Positions 26,257 to 35,603 of a DNA stretch of 64,000 bases are shown piece by piece; position 1 is the stretch's first letter; every line of letters begins with the position of its first letter. A program made the position numbers and the translations under genes. The notes below the pieces were generated by a model. It searched no databases. It worked only from the letters and a program-made list of their open reading frames with translations, and had not been told where the DNA came from. The stretch comes from Thalassobacillus pellis (GTDB lineage: Bacteria; Bacillota; Bacilli; Bacillales; Halobacillaceae): contig NZ_JAFBDO010000008.1 in NCBI RefSeq assembly GCF_016908295.1, positions 83,727-147,726 on the forward strand. The letters are read 5' to 3'.

Positions 26257-26370
26257 AAAAAAGCGCAAGCGCCTTGCTCACCCCCGACAAGCTTAAGCCA
26301 AGCCTCGACGTGACGGCTCTTGTCACAGAGAGGATCGGCTTAAGACCTCGAGGGGGTAGGCGCTGGAGCT
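26257..26370. repeat. Palindromic intergenic repeat, family A, copy 3 (tandem)
   Basis: A near-perfect tandem duplicate of copy 2, separated by only seven bases. The few differences between them (for example GACAGC versus GACGGC) suggest recent duplication. Confidence 0.9.
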
Positions 26371-26409
26371 CGAAACTGTCTACTGCAAACCCTATATAGA
26401 TTCCCTGAC

Positions 26410-26458
26410 AAAAAGAGAAGCGGAACCTTCCTTGAGGTGGAGGGTTCCGCTTTTTATT
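26410..26458. terminator. Terminator between yuiD and yuiC
   Basis: AAGCGGAACC(T)TCC pairs with GGAGGGTTCCGCTT, flanked by A and T runs. It ends at the yuiC stop codon. Confidence 0.85.
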
Positions 26459-27143
26459 ACCTTTTTAATATCTCATCTCTGAACACTTGTAATGCTTCAT
26501 TGTTATTTAACCTGGTTAATTCTTCTTCAGTAATCTTACCGTTTCCCTTTTTAATCATATATACTTCAACTTCCTGCTTTCCCCATTGTTTGTATACATC
26601 TTCCACAGTCGGATAATAAAGATCAATTTTATTGCCGGTAATAGCAGAACCTTTGTCTGCTACTACCCCGTATCCATACCCAGGTATAAACAGTATAGTT
26701 CCGATAGGATAAATAGACAGGTCAGCTGCTATGGTTGAATAAAGATCTCTTTTTACTTTGACGCCTGAATAAGTAATTCCATAGGAAGGGTGGTCCGGTG
26801 TTTTGCCTGTTGACTCAGCTCCTGCCGTGTAGCCAGTTGCGATAACTGTTGAACTGGGGAAAACAGTCAAATCCAGGGTTTCTTCCAATGTGGCTGGCAT
26901 GTTTCCCGTCGAACTGCTGATATAATGCTGATCTGGTAATTTGTGATTCAGCGATTTGTTTTGCAAAGCGGTTGACCTTTTGTCAAGTTTCTCTGGTTGA
27001 AAAGTGACAGGCTGATGATTTTTCGTAAACCATATTTTCAAATCCTCTGCCGTGACGTTGGAAATCTGGGTAGCGGTTGAATATAGTGCGGCAATGAATA
27101 AAAAATTGAAAAGGCCTCGGTACATCCATTTTTTCCAATTCAT
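26457..27143 (-). CDS. yuiC: YuiC, 3D-domain (Sps/RpfB-like) protein
   Basis: A 228-residue membrane-anchored protein: an N-terminal transmembrane helix (about 8-25) and a C-terminal 3D domain (about 112-210) with VIATGYTAG, the central [12 protein letters not shown] and NKIDLYYP, which hold the three conserved aspartates. In B. subtilis YuiC is a lytic transglycosylase-like enzyme of the stationary-phase survival type, acting on peptidoglycan outside the membrane. The ATG at 27141-27143 follows AGAGGTG. An upstream frame start is rejected. Confidence 0.88.
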   Translation of the reverse strand: MNWKKWMYRGLFNFLFIAALYSTATQISNVTAEDLKIWFTKNHQPVTFQPEKLDKRSTALQNKSLNHKLPDQHYISSSTGNMPATLEETLDLTVFPSSTVIATGYTAGAESTGKTPDHPSYGITYSGVKVKRDLYSTIAADLSIYPIGTILFIPGYGYGVVADKGSAITGNKIDLYYPTVEDVYKQWGKQEVEVYMIKKGNGKITEEELTRLNNNEALQVFRDEILKR

Positions 27144-27239
27144 GATAACACCTCTTTCAGGTGTCATCCTGTCCAAAATTTTCAGTTTTTATTCGTAATT
27201 GGAATATGGGGGGATATGATAAGCGTTTACTAAATGTAC

Positions 27240-27287
27240 AAAAAAGCCTGGCATGCCCTCGTTTCTGAAGCATACCAGGCTTTTTTT
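27240..27287 (-). terminator. Terminator of yuiB
   Basis: AAAAGCCTGG(C)ATGC pairs with GCATACCAGGCTTTT, with T residues on both ends. It is immediately past the yuiB stop. Confidence 0.8.
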
Positions 27288-27604
27288 CAAAACATCTGAT
27301 ATCCGCTTTTACGTAATAACCGAATCACTACACCAGCAACGATCGTACCTGCCAGACCCCCGGATAATATTAAAATATCAAACATTTTAAGATTAGCGAT
27401 CATTTCCAATACCCTTGGAAAAGCCCAGGCAGGTTCAGTAAAGTACTTACCTAAAGAAAAATCATCCACAATCAACAGAACAACTGCAGGATAGACAAAC
27501 GCCATGAACCAGGTAGAACGAAGCAGCATATTTAAAATAAATGCAATGGAGAAAAACAAAACAAGATAAAGCAATATTCCAATGAAGAGCTGTATAAAAT
27601 CCAA
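27287..27604 (-). CDS. yuiB: YuiB membrane protein
   Basis: A 105-residue protein with three hydrophobic segments and a short basic C-terminus (RLLRKSGYQMF). Family and gene order (yuiC-yuiB-yumB) match B. subtilis. Function is unknown. The start is a TTG after GAGGAGG. Confidence 0.8.
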   Translation of the reverse strand: MDFIQLFIGILLYLVLFFSIAFILNMLLRSTWFMAFVYPAVVLLIVDDFSLGKYFTEPAWAFPRVLEMIANLKMFDILILSGGLAGTIVAGVVIRLLRKSGYQMF

Positions 27605-27835
27605 AAAGGTGTTCCTCCTCTAACTATGTAACCTTGATGATTTATTCCAAAATCCATTTTATTATGTAAAGGGCAAAAGCGCAACTCGTCATCCGTTCAT
27701 ACAGACGCCTCTATATCACTCAGAGTGCCGGGCAGTTATTAAATCGAAGGTGCTTTACGATTTCATGTTCATACCAGGTGAAACGCTCATTTTTCCGCAG
27801 AAAGCATCCCTCTTAATTAGTCATGAATTGAAAAA

Positions 27836-27870
27836 AGCAAAGACAGACCACGCCGCCTTTGCTTTTTGGT
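27836..27870 (-). terminator. Terminator of yumB
   Basis: AAAAGCAAAG pairs with CTTTGCTTTT around a GC-containing loop, directly after the stop codon. Confidence 0.8.
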
Positions 27871-29090
27871 TAATGGAAAATATTGAACTTGCCTTTTTTC
27901 AGTAACAGTCCGATACCTCCAAGTTTCAGCAGGTAACGATTGTCGATCACTTTTTTCATAACAGACGCTGACCAGCCAAACAATTTTTTGTCATCAAAAA
28001 CAACGCCAATAGCATCATCATGACCAAGTGATGCCACAGTCCCCTGGATATTGGGTTCAAATGGTTCAAGGTCCGTTTCACCACGAGCAAGTACCTTCAC
28101 ATTATGTGCAACAGTACCAGCCATCTGAATGGCCATTTGTGCAGTTGGAGGATACGGGCGGTCAGTTTCTTCATTAATTATCAAAGCGCAATCGCCAACA
28201 ACGAATACATCATCGTAATCAGGTGTCCGTAAATCTTCCCGTACTTTTACGCGGCCTCGCATGGTTTCGAAACCAGACTCATCCACGATTGAATTCCCTC
28301 TTACACCTGCAGCCCATACAACTGTGTTGGAACGGATTTCTTCACGTTTCTCATCTTTTTCGTAAATAAGACCATTTGGTGTAACTTCTTTAATCATTGC
28401 ACCAATTTTGAATTCCACTCCGCGTGATTCCAAGGAATTCATGGCATATTCGACAAGGGCTGGATCAAAGCCCGGTAGAGCAGTCGGAGCAGCTTCTACA
28501 TTGATAAGCCTTACTTTCTCGCGAGGGATATCATATTCTTTACATAATTCCGGCACGCGGTTAGCCAGTTCACCGACAAACTCGATACCAGTGAAGCCTG
28601 CCCCTCCGACAACGATGTTTAAAAGCTCTTCGTTCGGTTCTTTTTCATTGTTATATCGCGCGAAATTATATTCTATGTGCTGTCGGATCAGCCGTGCACT
28701 GTTAATGCTGCTAATCCCGAATGCATGCTCTTTAAGGCCAGGAATGCCAAAGGTTTCCGCTTCGAATCCAAGACCAATCACAAGGTAATCGTACTCAAGC
28801 TCTCCATTTTCCAATGTTACTTGTTTTTCATCCGGATTTATCGATATGACGGAATCCTGGACAAAATTGATTTTGCTCGAATTGATCACGTCTTTGATTG
28901 GAATACGAGTCCGATCATGGTGTAGGGTGCCGGCAGCATTTTCATGCAGCCACGTAGTTTGGTAATGATAGCTGTGACGGTTAACCAGGGTAACATTCGC
29001 CTCGTTGACTCCAAGACTCTTCTGAAGCTTGACTGCCGTCATGATACCGCCATAACCTGCTCCTAGGATGACAATATTCGGTTTCTTCAC
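27870..29090 (-). CDS. yumB: Type II NADH dehydrogenase-like oxidoreductase (YumB)
   Basis: A 406-residue single-subunit NADH:quinone oxidoreductase-type flavoprotein. The N-terminal FAD site [17 protein letters not shown], the second GxGxxG-type site [14 protein letters not shown] (about residue 165) and the FAD-binding [10 protein letters not shown] are clear. It passes electrons from NADH to the quinone pool without pumping. A GTG start at 29088-29090 gives the B. subtilis length. A Rex-like operator lies 67 bases upstream. Confidence 0.9.
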   Translation of the reverse strand: MKKPNIVILGAGYGGIMTAVKLQKSLGVNEANVTLVNRHSYHYQTTWLHENAAGTLHHDRTRIPIKDVINSSKINFVQDSVISINPDEKQVTLENGELEYDYLVIGLGFEAETFGIPGLKEHAFGISSINSARLIRQHIEYNFARYNNEKEPNEELLNIVVGGAGFTGIEFVGELANRVPELCKEYDIPREKVRLINVEAAPTALPGFDPALVEYAMNSLESRGVEFKIGAMIKEVTPNGLIYEKDEKREEIRSNTVVWAAGVRGNSIVDESGFETMRGRVKVREDLRTPDYDDVFVVGDCALIINEETDRPYPPTAQMAIQMAGTVAHNVKVLARGETDLEPFEPNIQGTVASLGHDDAIGVVFDDKKLFGWSASVMKKVIDNRYLLKLGGIGLLLKKGKFNIFH

Positions 29091-29156
29091 GATAATCACT
29101 TCCATTTACTTTAATTTTCTTTGCTGCAAGTCCTTTAATATCGGACTTCTTTGAAT

Positions 29157-29174
29157 TTGTGACACATTTCACAC
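29157..29174 (-). promoter_or_regulatory. Rex-like operator upstream of yumB
   Basis: TTGTGACACATTTCACAC matches the palindromic Rex site (TTGTGAA-N4-TTCACAA) with two mismatches. Rex senses the NADH/NAD+ ratio and represses NADH dehydrogenase genes, which fits the downstream gene. The remaining 310-bp divergent region shows no other element. Confidence 0.5.
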
Positions 29175-29419
29175 ACGGTAACATAAAAAAAGGCATATAA
29201 TTGCAACTTATAATGTCACAAAATCGTAATAACTTTTCTAGTCACCATCTTATTCTTTTTCGACGAATTTTTCAACCCTTTCGTCATTTGACCGAATTTT
29301 AATAATTTTTCGGTAAATTGCCGGTTTGTAATTGGCGGCGGACAGCTACATGGCAGAGTAATTTATGATAAAATAGAAAAGGTCGTAAAAAAATACAGTC
29401 TGGAATAGGGGGAAGCGTT

Positions 29420-30409
29420 ATGAGTAATCAAGTGTATGACATTACGGTCATCGGGGGAGGTCCCGTGGGCTTGTTCACAGCTTTCTACGGAGGGATGAGA
29501 CAAGCAAGCGTCAATATCATTGAAAGTCTCCCTCAATTAGGTGGCCAGTTATCCGCACTCTATCCTGAAAAATACATCTACGACGTAGCGGGCTTTCCAA
29601 AAGTACGTGCCCAGGAACTCGTCGATAACCTTAAAGAACAAGCGATGGCATTTAATCCAACGGTTTCATTAGAGCAATCCGTTGAGAAAATAGAGCGTTT
29701 GGAGGATGATACCTTCAAATTGACAACTAATAAAGGGGAACATTTATCCCGGACAATCATAATCACTGCCGGAAACGGAGCATTTCAGCCACGTAAACTG
29801 GAATTGCCAAAATGCAGCAATTATGAAGGTGTCAACCTTCACTACTATGTAGATGACATGAATAAGTTTACGGGTAAACGTGTCATGGTTTGCGGCGGTG
29901 GCGATTCAGCAGTGGATTGGGCGTTGATGCTTGAGCCGATTGCAAAGGAAGTGACCCTGGTTCACCGGCGTGATAAATTCCGTGCCCATGAACACAGTGT
30001 TGAAAAGTTGATGAATTCCAGCGTAAATATCAAAACCCCTTTCACTCCAAAAGAAGTAGTCGGTGATGACTGTATCAGACAAATTATTTTGAAGGAAACA
30101 AAAGGTGAACGTGTCGAATCAGTAGATGTTGACGATGTGCTCGTTAATTATGGTTTCATTTCTTCTTTAGGTCCTATCAAAGAATGGGAGCTTGAAATCG
30201 AGAAAAATAGTATTGTCGTCAACTCTAAGATGGAAACAAATATCCCTGGTATATACTCAGCTGGTGACATATGTACTTACCCAGGTAAGGTCAAACTGAT
30301 CGCCTCTGGTTTTGGAGAAGGGCCGACCGCTGTAAACAATGCTAAAAACTACATCGATCCGGATGCCCGTGTCCAGCCAAAACATTCTACCAGCATGTTC
30401 GGGCAGTAA
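29420..30409 (+). CDS. yumC: Ferredoxin-NADP+ reductase type 2 (YumC)
   Basis: A 329-residue thioredoxin-reductase-like ferredoxin/flavodoxin-NADP+ reductase. It has the FAD motif [18 protein letters not shown], the NADPH-binding [13 protein letters not shown] (about residue 155) and [14 protein letters not shown] near the C-terminus. It lacks the CxxC of thioredoxin reductases, as expected for this type. It supplies or takes electrons from ferredoxin. GGGGGAAG precedes the ATG. Confidence 0.92.
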   Translation: MSNQVYDITVIGGGPVGLFTAFYGGMRQASVNIIESLPQLGGQLSALYPEKYIYDVAGFPKVRAQELVDNLKEQAMAFNPTVSLEQSVEKIERLEDDTFKLTTNKGEHLSRTIIITAGNGAFQPRKLELPKCSNYEGVNLHYYVDDMNKFTGKRVMVCGGGDSAVDWALMLEPIAKEVTLVHRRDKFRAHEHSVEKLMNSSVNIKTPFTPKEVVGDDCIRQIILKETKGERVESVDVDDVLVNYGFISSLGPIKEWELEIEKNSIVVNSKMETNIPGIYSAGDICTYPGKVKLIASGFGEGPTAVNNAKNYIDPDARVQPKHSTSMFGQ

Positions 30410-30411
30410 CA

Positions 30412-30442
30412 AACCAGCCGCAGCTATGAAAGCTGCGGCTGT
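30412..30442 (+). terminator. Terminator of yumC
   Basis: AGCCGCAGCT pairs with AGCTGCGGCT just after the stop. The T-run is short. Confidence 0.7.
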
Positions 30443-30558
30443 GTGTTTATATCGTTATTAAAAACTTCCCACAGGTTTATCACTAACTATAACAACAGGA
30501 CAACCTGTGCCCCTATTACTGCTACAGATAACAAACCTTAGTACTAGCCTTTCGCCTC

Positions 30559-31503
30559 CTAAAGCGTAAGGCTAGAGTTATACAGGCTTATATGCTTATC
30601 CATGCCGGCGTTCTCGATGCTATGCTTAAGCTTTTCCAACTCATCCTCCGTATAGATTGAATCACATTCCTCAAGACGCTTCACCAGAAACCTGGTTAGC
30701 GCTTCCTGGTCATCGAACACATACGGTGTAGTAGTTTTTGAATAATTGACGAGCTGGTTGCCATGATGGTCAATAAATAGAATCGGGGTGATAGGGTTAT
30801 GAACGGTATGCTTTTCAGCGATTGGCTGAAGATGATCCACACCCTCCATTACTCTTTTGGCAGGATTTTCAACAGCAACTACCTTTAAACCAGTCTCTTG
30901 CCTGTTGTCAAAAACAATAGTCTTTTCTATTTCCTTTTCTTCCATGGGAAACAGATCATTAAGTATGAATGAAAAATCTTTCGCTCTCTCCTTTGTAATA
31001 CCGTAAAAGACGTTTCCTTGAAAAGCCTTTGTATCAATCAGGTAGATCCCTGTTTTCAGCAAGACGATATGCCCCACCTTGACTGCAGATATATCATCCT
31101 GTGTGTTAGAAGGTAAGAATACTTTAGGAAGAATTATCATTTCTGAAGGCTTGATTGTGCCTTCAGTCACGAGCTTTTCCTTTAAGCTGCTAAGTATGTG
31201 ATAGGTATTTACCTCACATGTTGTCTTCGATATTTTTTCCATATCATGGACATAGGCCTTAAACTCGGTGACTTTCTTTTCATAGTCTTTTTTTGCCTTT
31301 TCCTTTTGTTCCTTTTCCCTGTGTTTATATTTCTCTTCGACTTTATTGATCGTTGACACGGCTTCTACTTCAAGTTCCCCTAGCACTTTCTTGTTGGCTT
31401 TGTTAATTCTGTATAAGAAAAACATCAGAACAAAAACAACTAACACTAAACCGATAATGACTACACCCAGTACATAGTAATTCAAAAAATCATTGATATC
31501 CAT
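30559..31503 (-). CDS. Membrane-tethered NERD-like protein
   Basis: A 314-residue protein. One N-terminal transmembrane helix (about 10-32) leads into a charged helical, coiled-coil-like stretch (about 45-95, EEKYKHREKEQKEKAKK), then a domain with HIVLLKTGIYLIDTKAFQG. This resembles the core strands of the NERD nuclease-related fold (hydrophobic strand, G, D/E-x-K, G). The C-terminal part is unrecognised. If the assignment is right the domain faces the cytoplasm. No nuclease activity is claimed. No operon partner is seen. Confidence 0.5.
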   Translation of the reverse strand: MDINDFLNYYVLGVVIIGLVLVVFVLMFFLYRINKANKKVLGELEVEAVSTINKVEEKYKHREKEQKEKAKKDYEKKVTEFKAYVHDMEKISKTTCEVNTYHILSSLKEKLVTEGTIKPSEMIILPKVFLPSNTQDDISAVKVGHIVLLKTGIYLIDTKAFQGNVFYGITKERAKDFSFILNDLFPMEEKEIEKTIVFDNRQETGLKVVAVENPAKRVMEGVDHLQPIAEKHTVHNPITPILFIDHHGNQLVNYSKTTTPYVFDDQEALTRFLVKRLEECDSIYTEDELEKLKHSIENAGMDKHISLYNSSLTL

Positions 31504-31506
31504 AGA

Positions 31507-31765
31507 CTATTTCCTCCATGCAGTTTTTTTATAGGTTTCGAAAAAGTCATGCCGGGTAAGGTAGCCTATTTGAAATTGGTTAATATTACTTAGAGTATAA
31601 ATACCGGGAAAAACTGAAGCATAAACAATCCGAACAATTTTATTGAAGTCAGTTCCAATTATGTGGGCATGGCCAAAAACTGACTTGGCCAGGAAGGTCG
31701 CTTGACCTAAAGTTAAATTGGGAATAATTCTCTTAACCTGTATCTCTTTATACTTGTTTTCTCCT
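31507..31765 (-). pseudogene. Open frame without a start codon
   Basis: About 85 codons are open on the minus strand, ending in TAG at 31507-31509. It reads as protein-like sequence (LAKSVFGHAHIIGTDFNKIV, then FPGIYTLSNINQFQIGYLTR) but has no ATG, GTG or TTG with a ribosome site. It may be the remnant of a lost gene, or chance. No family is recognised. Confidence 0.2.
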
Positions 31766-31783
31766 TCTCTTTTTTTCCATTAA

Positions 31784-31826
31784 AAAACCTTCTCAATTAG
31801 TCATTCATTGACTATCGAGAAGGTGG
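31784..31826 (-). terminator. Terminator of yutM
   Basis: ACCTTCTCGATAGTC pairs with GACTAATTGAGAAGGT and is followed by six T residues on the minus strand. Confidence 0.8.
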
Positions 31827-31927
31827 TAGTTCACACTCCATATTTATCCTTGTGGTTATTGGGTTGGGGATCCGCAACTTCCCAATGTCATCCACAATCC
31901 TGAACCGATATATTTCTCCTATATATT

Positions 31928-32290
31928 TTAACAGCTTTCGTCTGGTGTCCCGGCATTTGTTGCTGTTTTAAAAGAAGACCCACATCCGCAGGAAACGATG
32001 GCATTAGGGTTATCAATCGTGAAACCTCCACCCATCATATTCTGCTTAAAATCAATGGTTGTTCCTTCAATTATTGGAGCATCTTGACGATGGATGACAA
32101 CTGGAATTCCATTCGCGTCTTCCAGAAGATCTAATTCTTCATTGATGTCTTCTTCAAAACCCATTGCATATGAAAGACCACTGCAGCCGCCGCCTTTGAC
32201 ACCAAAGCGCAAACGTACACTCTCAGATTCTTCTTCCTTCATCATTTCCTTGATCTGCTGACTTGCAGCATCTGTTATATTGAGAATCAT
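31928..32290 (-). CDS. yutM: HesB/ErpA-type iron-sulfur carrier (YutM)
   Basis: A 120-residue A-type Fe-S carrier. The three conserved cysteines are seen in GGGCSGLSYAMGF and the C-terminal SCGCGSSF. It accepts clusters from the SUF scaffold and passes them to apo-enzymes. The ATG at 32288-32290 follows AAAGGAGAG. An upstream in-frame start adds six residues but overlaps that ribosome site. NifU-type YutI is encoded 2 kb away. Confidence 0.92.
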   Translation of the reverse strand: MILNITDAASQQIKEMMKEEESESVRLRFGVKGGGCSGLSYAMGFEEDINEELDLLEDANGIPVVIHRQDAPIIEGTTIDFKQNMMGGGFTIDNPNAIVSCGCGSSFKTATNAGTPDESC

Positions 32291-32382
32291 CCGTGTCTCT
32301 CCTTTCATTCCGTTACCTGTAGTATACTAACTCCAGCTCTTCCTATCAAATCACAAGCTTTAATTTTGGAATTATTTTCTAA

Positions 32383-33234
32383 TTAATATATAAAGTTTCC
32401 TGTGGCCACGTTTTCCGCAGGACCCGTCATCCAAACACGCCCTTCCTCATCCCAGTTGACCACAAGATCTCCTCCGGCTAAATGAATCACTATATCCGAC
32501 CCGCGTTTGGAATAGCCGTTTAAAATAGCAGCAACACCAGCTGCACAGGCTCCTGTTCCACATGCCTGAGTTATCCCGGAACCTCTTTCCCACACTCTAA
32601 ACTGCAATTCCTTTGGCGAAACGACTTCCACGAATTCAACATTTACCCCTTCCGGAAATCTTTTATCATCCGTTATCATAGGACCAAGCTCGTCTAATGG
32701 AGCATTGTGGATATCATCGACGAAAAAAACGGCATGGGGATTCCCCATAGAAACTGCCGTTAATTCCATCGGGTGATGTTTGACTAAAAAAGATTCAGCA
32801 ACAACCTTGCTGGTTTCATCCCCTATCATTGGGATATCACTTCGGGACAATTTGGGGCTGCCCATATCAACTGTAACCTCGGAAACTCTCCCGCCCCTCA
32901 GTGACACTTCCGCGTCAACGATACCGGATTTAGCTTCGATATGAAAACTTTCAGTTGATACGATCCCTTTTTCATAAGCATATTTTGCGACACAACGCAG
33001 CCCATTTCCGCAATTGCGACCTTCCGATCCATCTTTATTAAATATACGCATCCCTACCTCAGCGCTATCACTGGGATGAATAAGAATCAGTCCATCTGAG
33101 CCGATTCCGGTATGTACGTCAGAAACCTTACGCGCCAAATCAGAAAAAATTTCTTCCTCTAATGTAGTTTCGAACAAGTCAACGAATATATAATTATTAC
33201 CTAAGCCATGCATTTTAATAAATGGAATTTCCAC
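32383..33234 (-). CDS. dapF: Diaminopimelate epimerase
   Basis: A 283-residue enzyme converting LL- to meso-diaminopimelate for lysine and peptidoglycan. Both catalytic cysteines are in their motifs: GRNCGNGLRC (about residue 73) and TQACGTGAC (about 215). The N-terminus has the usual MHGLGNNYI. A GTG start at 33232-33234 is preferred to an upstream GTG because GGGAG is at the correct distance. Confidence 0.95.
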   Translation of the reverse strand: MEIPFIKMHGLGNNYIFVDLFETTLEEEIFSDLARKVSDVHTGIGSDGLILIHPSDSAEVGMRIFNKDGSEGRNCGNGLRCVAKYAYEKGIVSTESFHIEAKSGIVDAEVSLRGGRVSEVTVDMGSPKLSRSDIPMIGDETSKVVAESFLVKHHPMELTAVSMGNPHAVFFVDDIHNAPLDELGPMITDDKRFPEGVNVEFVEVVSPKELQFRVWERGSGITQACGTGACAAGVAAILNGYSKRGSDIVIHLAGGDLVVNWDEEGRVWMTGPAENVATGNFIY

Positions 33235-33315
33235 CCTGACCACTCCCTTTTAGTTATTATAGCTAATAACCTTTAGCCACCGAACCCCCATTTAAAGCTC
33301 CTGGGTCCAATTATA

Positions 33316-33345
33316 AAAAGAAGCCGTACATCAACTGAACGGCTG
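33316..33345 (-). terminator. Terminator of yuzB
   Basis: AGCCGTTCAG pairs with TGTACGGCT (imperfect) and is followed by CTTTTT on the minus strand. Confidence 0.65.
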
Positions 33346-33408
33346 TGAGTACTGATTAATTAATTTAATGGCCTTGTCTGTTTTTCTCTTATTTCAAGTA
33401 AACGGGTA

Positions 33409-33645
33409 CTAAAAAAGGGGATTCTCCTCCAGATGCTGGTAAATATTTTCGACTAGTTCTTCTGGACTGTCAGCAGTTACCCGCTCCCCATTGACAAGGG
33501 CGAACATCGTTTGGGCGCATAACCCGCAATGGCTTAAGCAGCCATATTCTATTACATCAAGATCCGGATCTTTTTCCAGTTCTTCCATGGCTTTTTGAGA
33601 ACCACTTGCTAAATTGTTAATGCAAAATTCGATTATCGGATTCAT
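33409..33645 (-). CDS. yuzB: YuzB, DUF1450 protein
   Basis: A 78-residue DUF1450 protein with a thioredoxin-like [2Fe-2S] ferredoxin pattern: an early Cys in EFCINN and the CLSHCGLC cluster, then [18 protein letters not shown]. The role is unknown, but clustering with yuzD, yutI and yutM suggests Fe-S or redox work. The ATG at 33643-33645 follows GAGGTGATGTG. Confidence 0.88.
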   Translation of the reverse strand: MNPIIEFCINNLASGSQKAMEELEKDPDLDVIEYGCLSHCGLCAQTMFALVNGERVTADSPEELVENIYQHLEENPLF

Positions 33646-33757
33646 CACATCACCTCATTATTGCCTGGATGAATCCCCCACTAAACATTTATAGTACCAT
33701 AATCCTTATTATACAAACAATAGAACGACTCCATTCCTGCCAGAAACATCACCGCTG

Positions 33758-34087
33758 TTATTTTTTCCCCTCGAGTCCTCTTTCTTCGAGAGAGTTATAA
33801 ACGGTCTTAAGGCGGGGGTTTCCTTCCCCGACGATAGTGTCATTTACCACTACGAGTGGATAGAATAATTCTTCATCCAATATACGTTGGACGTATTCCT
33901 GATGTCGTTCATCTTCTGGAGGATTGAATATATCAACATATTCGTATATAATACTTCCTTCTCCATACTTTCTAGAAATGGCAGCTTGCAGCCATTCATA
34001 GGTCTCTTTTGATCCAGGTGAATTGATACAGCTCGGACAAATCTGATCCGCTCCGTATACGACCAGCCGAACAGGCTTACTTTCCAT
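33758..34087 (-). CDS. yuzD: YuzD, DUF1462 thioredoxin-like protein
   Basis: A 109-residue protein with a CPSC motif in YGADQICPSCIN at residue about 16, as in the thioredoxin-like YuzD family, and the end LVVVNDTIVGEGNPRLKTVY. Likely a disulfide-active or metal-handling partner in the Fe-S neighbourhood. The ATG at 34085-34087 follows TGGAGGCG. An upstream start is less well placed. Confidence 0.88.
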   Translation of the reverse strand: MESKPVRLVVYGADQICPSCINSPGSKETYEWLQAAISRKYGEGSIIYEYVDIFNPPEDERHQEYVQRILDEELFYPLVVVNDTIVGEGNPRLKTVYNSLEERGLEGKK

Positions 34088-34252
34088 GAAAACGCCTCCA
34101 CATATGTTGTTATGTACGTTCATTTCTATTTTACAAAATCACAGAAAAAAGATAAAATGAAAATAGTTCTCAATCCAAATAGAAAGACCAAAGAATAGAT
34201 TTTTTTCTGCTGAGGTTTTATAATGAGAATATGAGAAAGGGGAAGATTGCTA

Positions 34253-34474
34253 ATGCAAACACAGGTGCAAGAAGTGTTGAATAAACTCCGTCCTTTTTTA
34301 CTTCGTGACGGCGGGGATGTTGAGTTGGTAGACGTAGAGGAAGGTATCGTACGTCTGCGTTTGATGGGCGCCTGCGGCAGCTGCCCAAGTTCAACCATCA
34401 CATTGAAAGCGGGTATTGAACGCGCATTGGTTGAAGAAGTACCAGGCATCCGTGAAGTCGAACAAGTATTTTAA
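34253..34474 (+). CDS. yutI: NifU C-terminal domain Fe-S protein (YutI)
   Basis: A 73-residue NfuA-like domain, essentially only the cluster-binding part: [16 protein letters not shown] and [15 protein letters not shown] with the CxxC that bridges a [4Fe-4S] cluster between subunits. It is shorter than B. subtilis YutI. The ATG at 34253 follows AAAGGGGAAG. It diverges from yuzD. Confidence 0.92.
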   Translation: MQTQVQEVLNKLRPFLLRDGGDVELVDVEEGIVRLRLMGACGSCPSSTITLKAGIERALVEEVPGIREVEQVF

Positions 34475-34490
34475 TTTAATGATATATGTT

Positions 34491-34521
34491 AATCCACACA
34501 GGAGCCTGTGTGGATTTTTTA
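34491..34521 (+). terminator. Terminator of yutI
   Basis: ATCCACACAGG pairs with CCTGTGTGGAT and is followed by TTTTT. Confidence 0.9.
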
Positions 34522-34550
34522 TATACCGTCTGACAGTATAGATGTTTTTA

Positions 34551-35513
34551 TCAGTTTACGGGAGTAACCGCTTTTTTCCCTTGTAACACAGCAATCACAT
34601 TATCGATACATAAACCCATCATTTTGTACCTTGTCTCCTTACTCGCTGACCCAATATGGGGGAGGCAAACCACCTGTTCAAGCTCTAATAAAGGGTGATC
34701 AGGGGAAATGGGTTCATTTTCAAACACATCTAAGCCTGCTGCCTGTATTTCTTTATTTACTAAAGCCTGATACAGTGCTTCTTCATCGACAAGCTGACCG
34801 CGTGAAGCATTGATGAAGATTCCTGAGGGTTTCATTCCATTAAATGCTTCTTTATTGAACAGCTTTTCCGTCTCCTTCGTGTAAGGCGCAAGACACACAA
34901 CATAATCTGCTGTAGCAAGAAGCTCGTTGAAGGAACAATACCTTGCATCCAGCTCTTGTTCTACTTCCGGTTTTCTATTCCGGTTATGATAAAGAATGTT
35001 CATCTCAAATCCCCTGGCACGACGAGCGACGGCTTCTCCGATTCGTCCCATTCCGACAATGCCGATAGATTTATGGTGAATATCTGTTCCTGCTAAAAAG
35101 AGCGGAGACCAGTTTTTCCATTTACCTTGTTTAATGTATTCACTTGCTTCCATCATTCTTCGACCAGCAGCCATCAATAGGGCGAATGTCAGATCTGCGG
35201 TGGTGTCGGTAAGTACGTCGGGGGTATTGGTTACCTGAATGCCTAAATCAGCTGCTGAGTTAATATCGACATTGTCAAAGCCGACAGCCATATTGGCTAC
35301 AACTTTCAGATTACTCCCCTTTGACAACAGTTCGTAATCCACCTGGTCACTGAGCACCGTCACCAATGCATCTGCCCTGGCAGCCTCTTTAAGCAGTATA
35401 TCCCGTTCGACTGGTTTTTCTGCATAATCCCACATCCCGACATCAAACATATTTGTCAATGGTTCAACTACTTCATCAGGAAGTTTGCGTGTAATGTATA
35501 CATAATTTTTCAT
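34551..35513 (-). CDS. D-2-hydroxyacid dehydrogenase (glyoxylate/hydroxypyruvate reductase-like)
   Basis: A 320-residue NAD(P)-dependent 2-hydroxyacid dehydrogenase. The nucleotide motif GIVGMGRIGEAVARRA is near residue 150. The catalytic Arg is in NASRGQLVDE, the Glu in DVFENEP and the His in CLPHIGSASKETR. Closest by eye to the glyoxylate reductase/hydroxypyruvate reductase branch. The exact keto-acid cannot be fixed from sequence. AT-rich leader; ATG after GGGGGCC-type sequence. Confidence 0.88.
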   Translation of the reverse strand: MKNYVYITRKLPDEVVEPLTNMFDVGMWDYAEKPVERDILLKEAARADALVTVLSDQVDYELLSKGSNLKVVANMAVGFDNVDINSAADLGIQVTNTPDVLTDTTADLTFALLMAAGRRMMEASEYIKQGKWKNWSPLFLAGTDIHHKSIGIVGMGRIGEAVARRARGFEMNILYHNRNRKPEVEQELDARYCSFNELLATADYVVCLAPYTKETEKLFNKEAFNGMKPSGIFINASRGQLVDEEALYQALVNKEIQAAGLDVFENEPISPDHPLLELEQVVCLPHIGSASKETRYKMMGLCIDNVIAVLQGKKAVTPVN

Positions 35514-35603
35514 TATAATCAGGCCCCCTTACAATCTTAACCTGATTTTAGCACAACCTCCTTTCCGGTCTCCAATTGCAGGAGGTTTAGGATTAAGTGC
35601 CAG

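Noticed and set aside
26137..26370. CRISPR array
   Set aside because: Only two tandem units with a seven-base gap and no variable spacers; it is a tandem palindromic repeat.
27216..27232. CcpA (cre) site upstream of yuiC
   Set aside because: The AAGCGTTTAC core is cre-like, but the outer positions do not match when aligned on the central CG.
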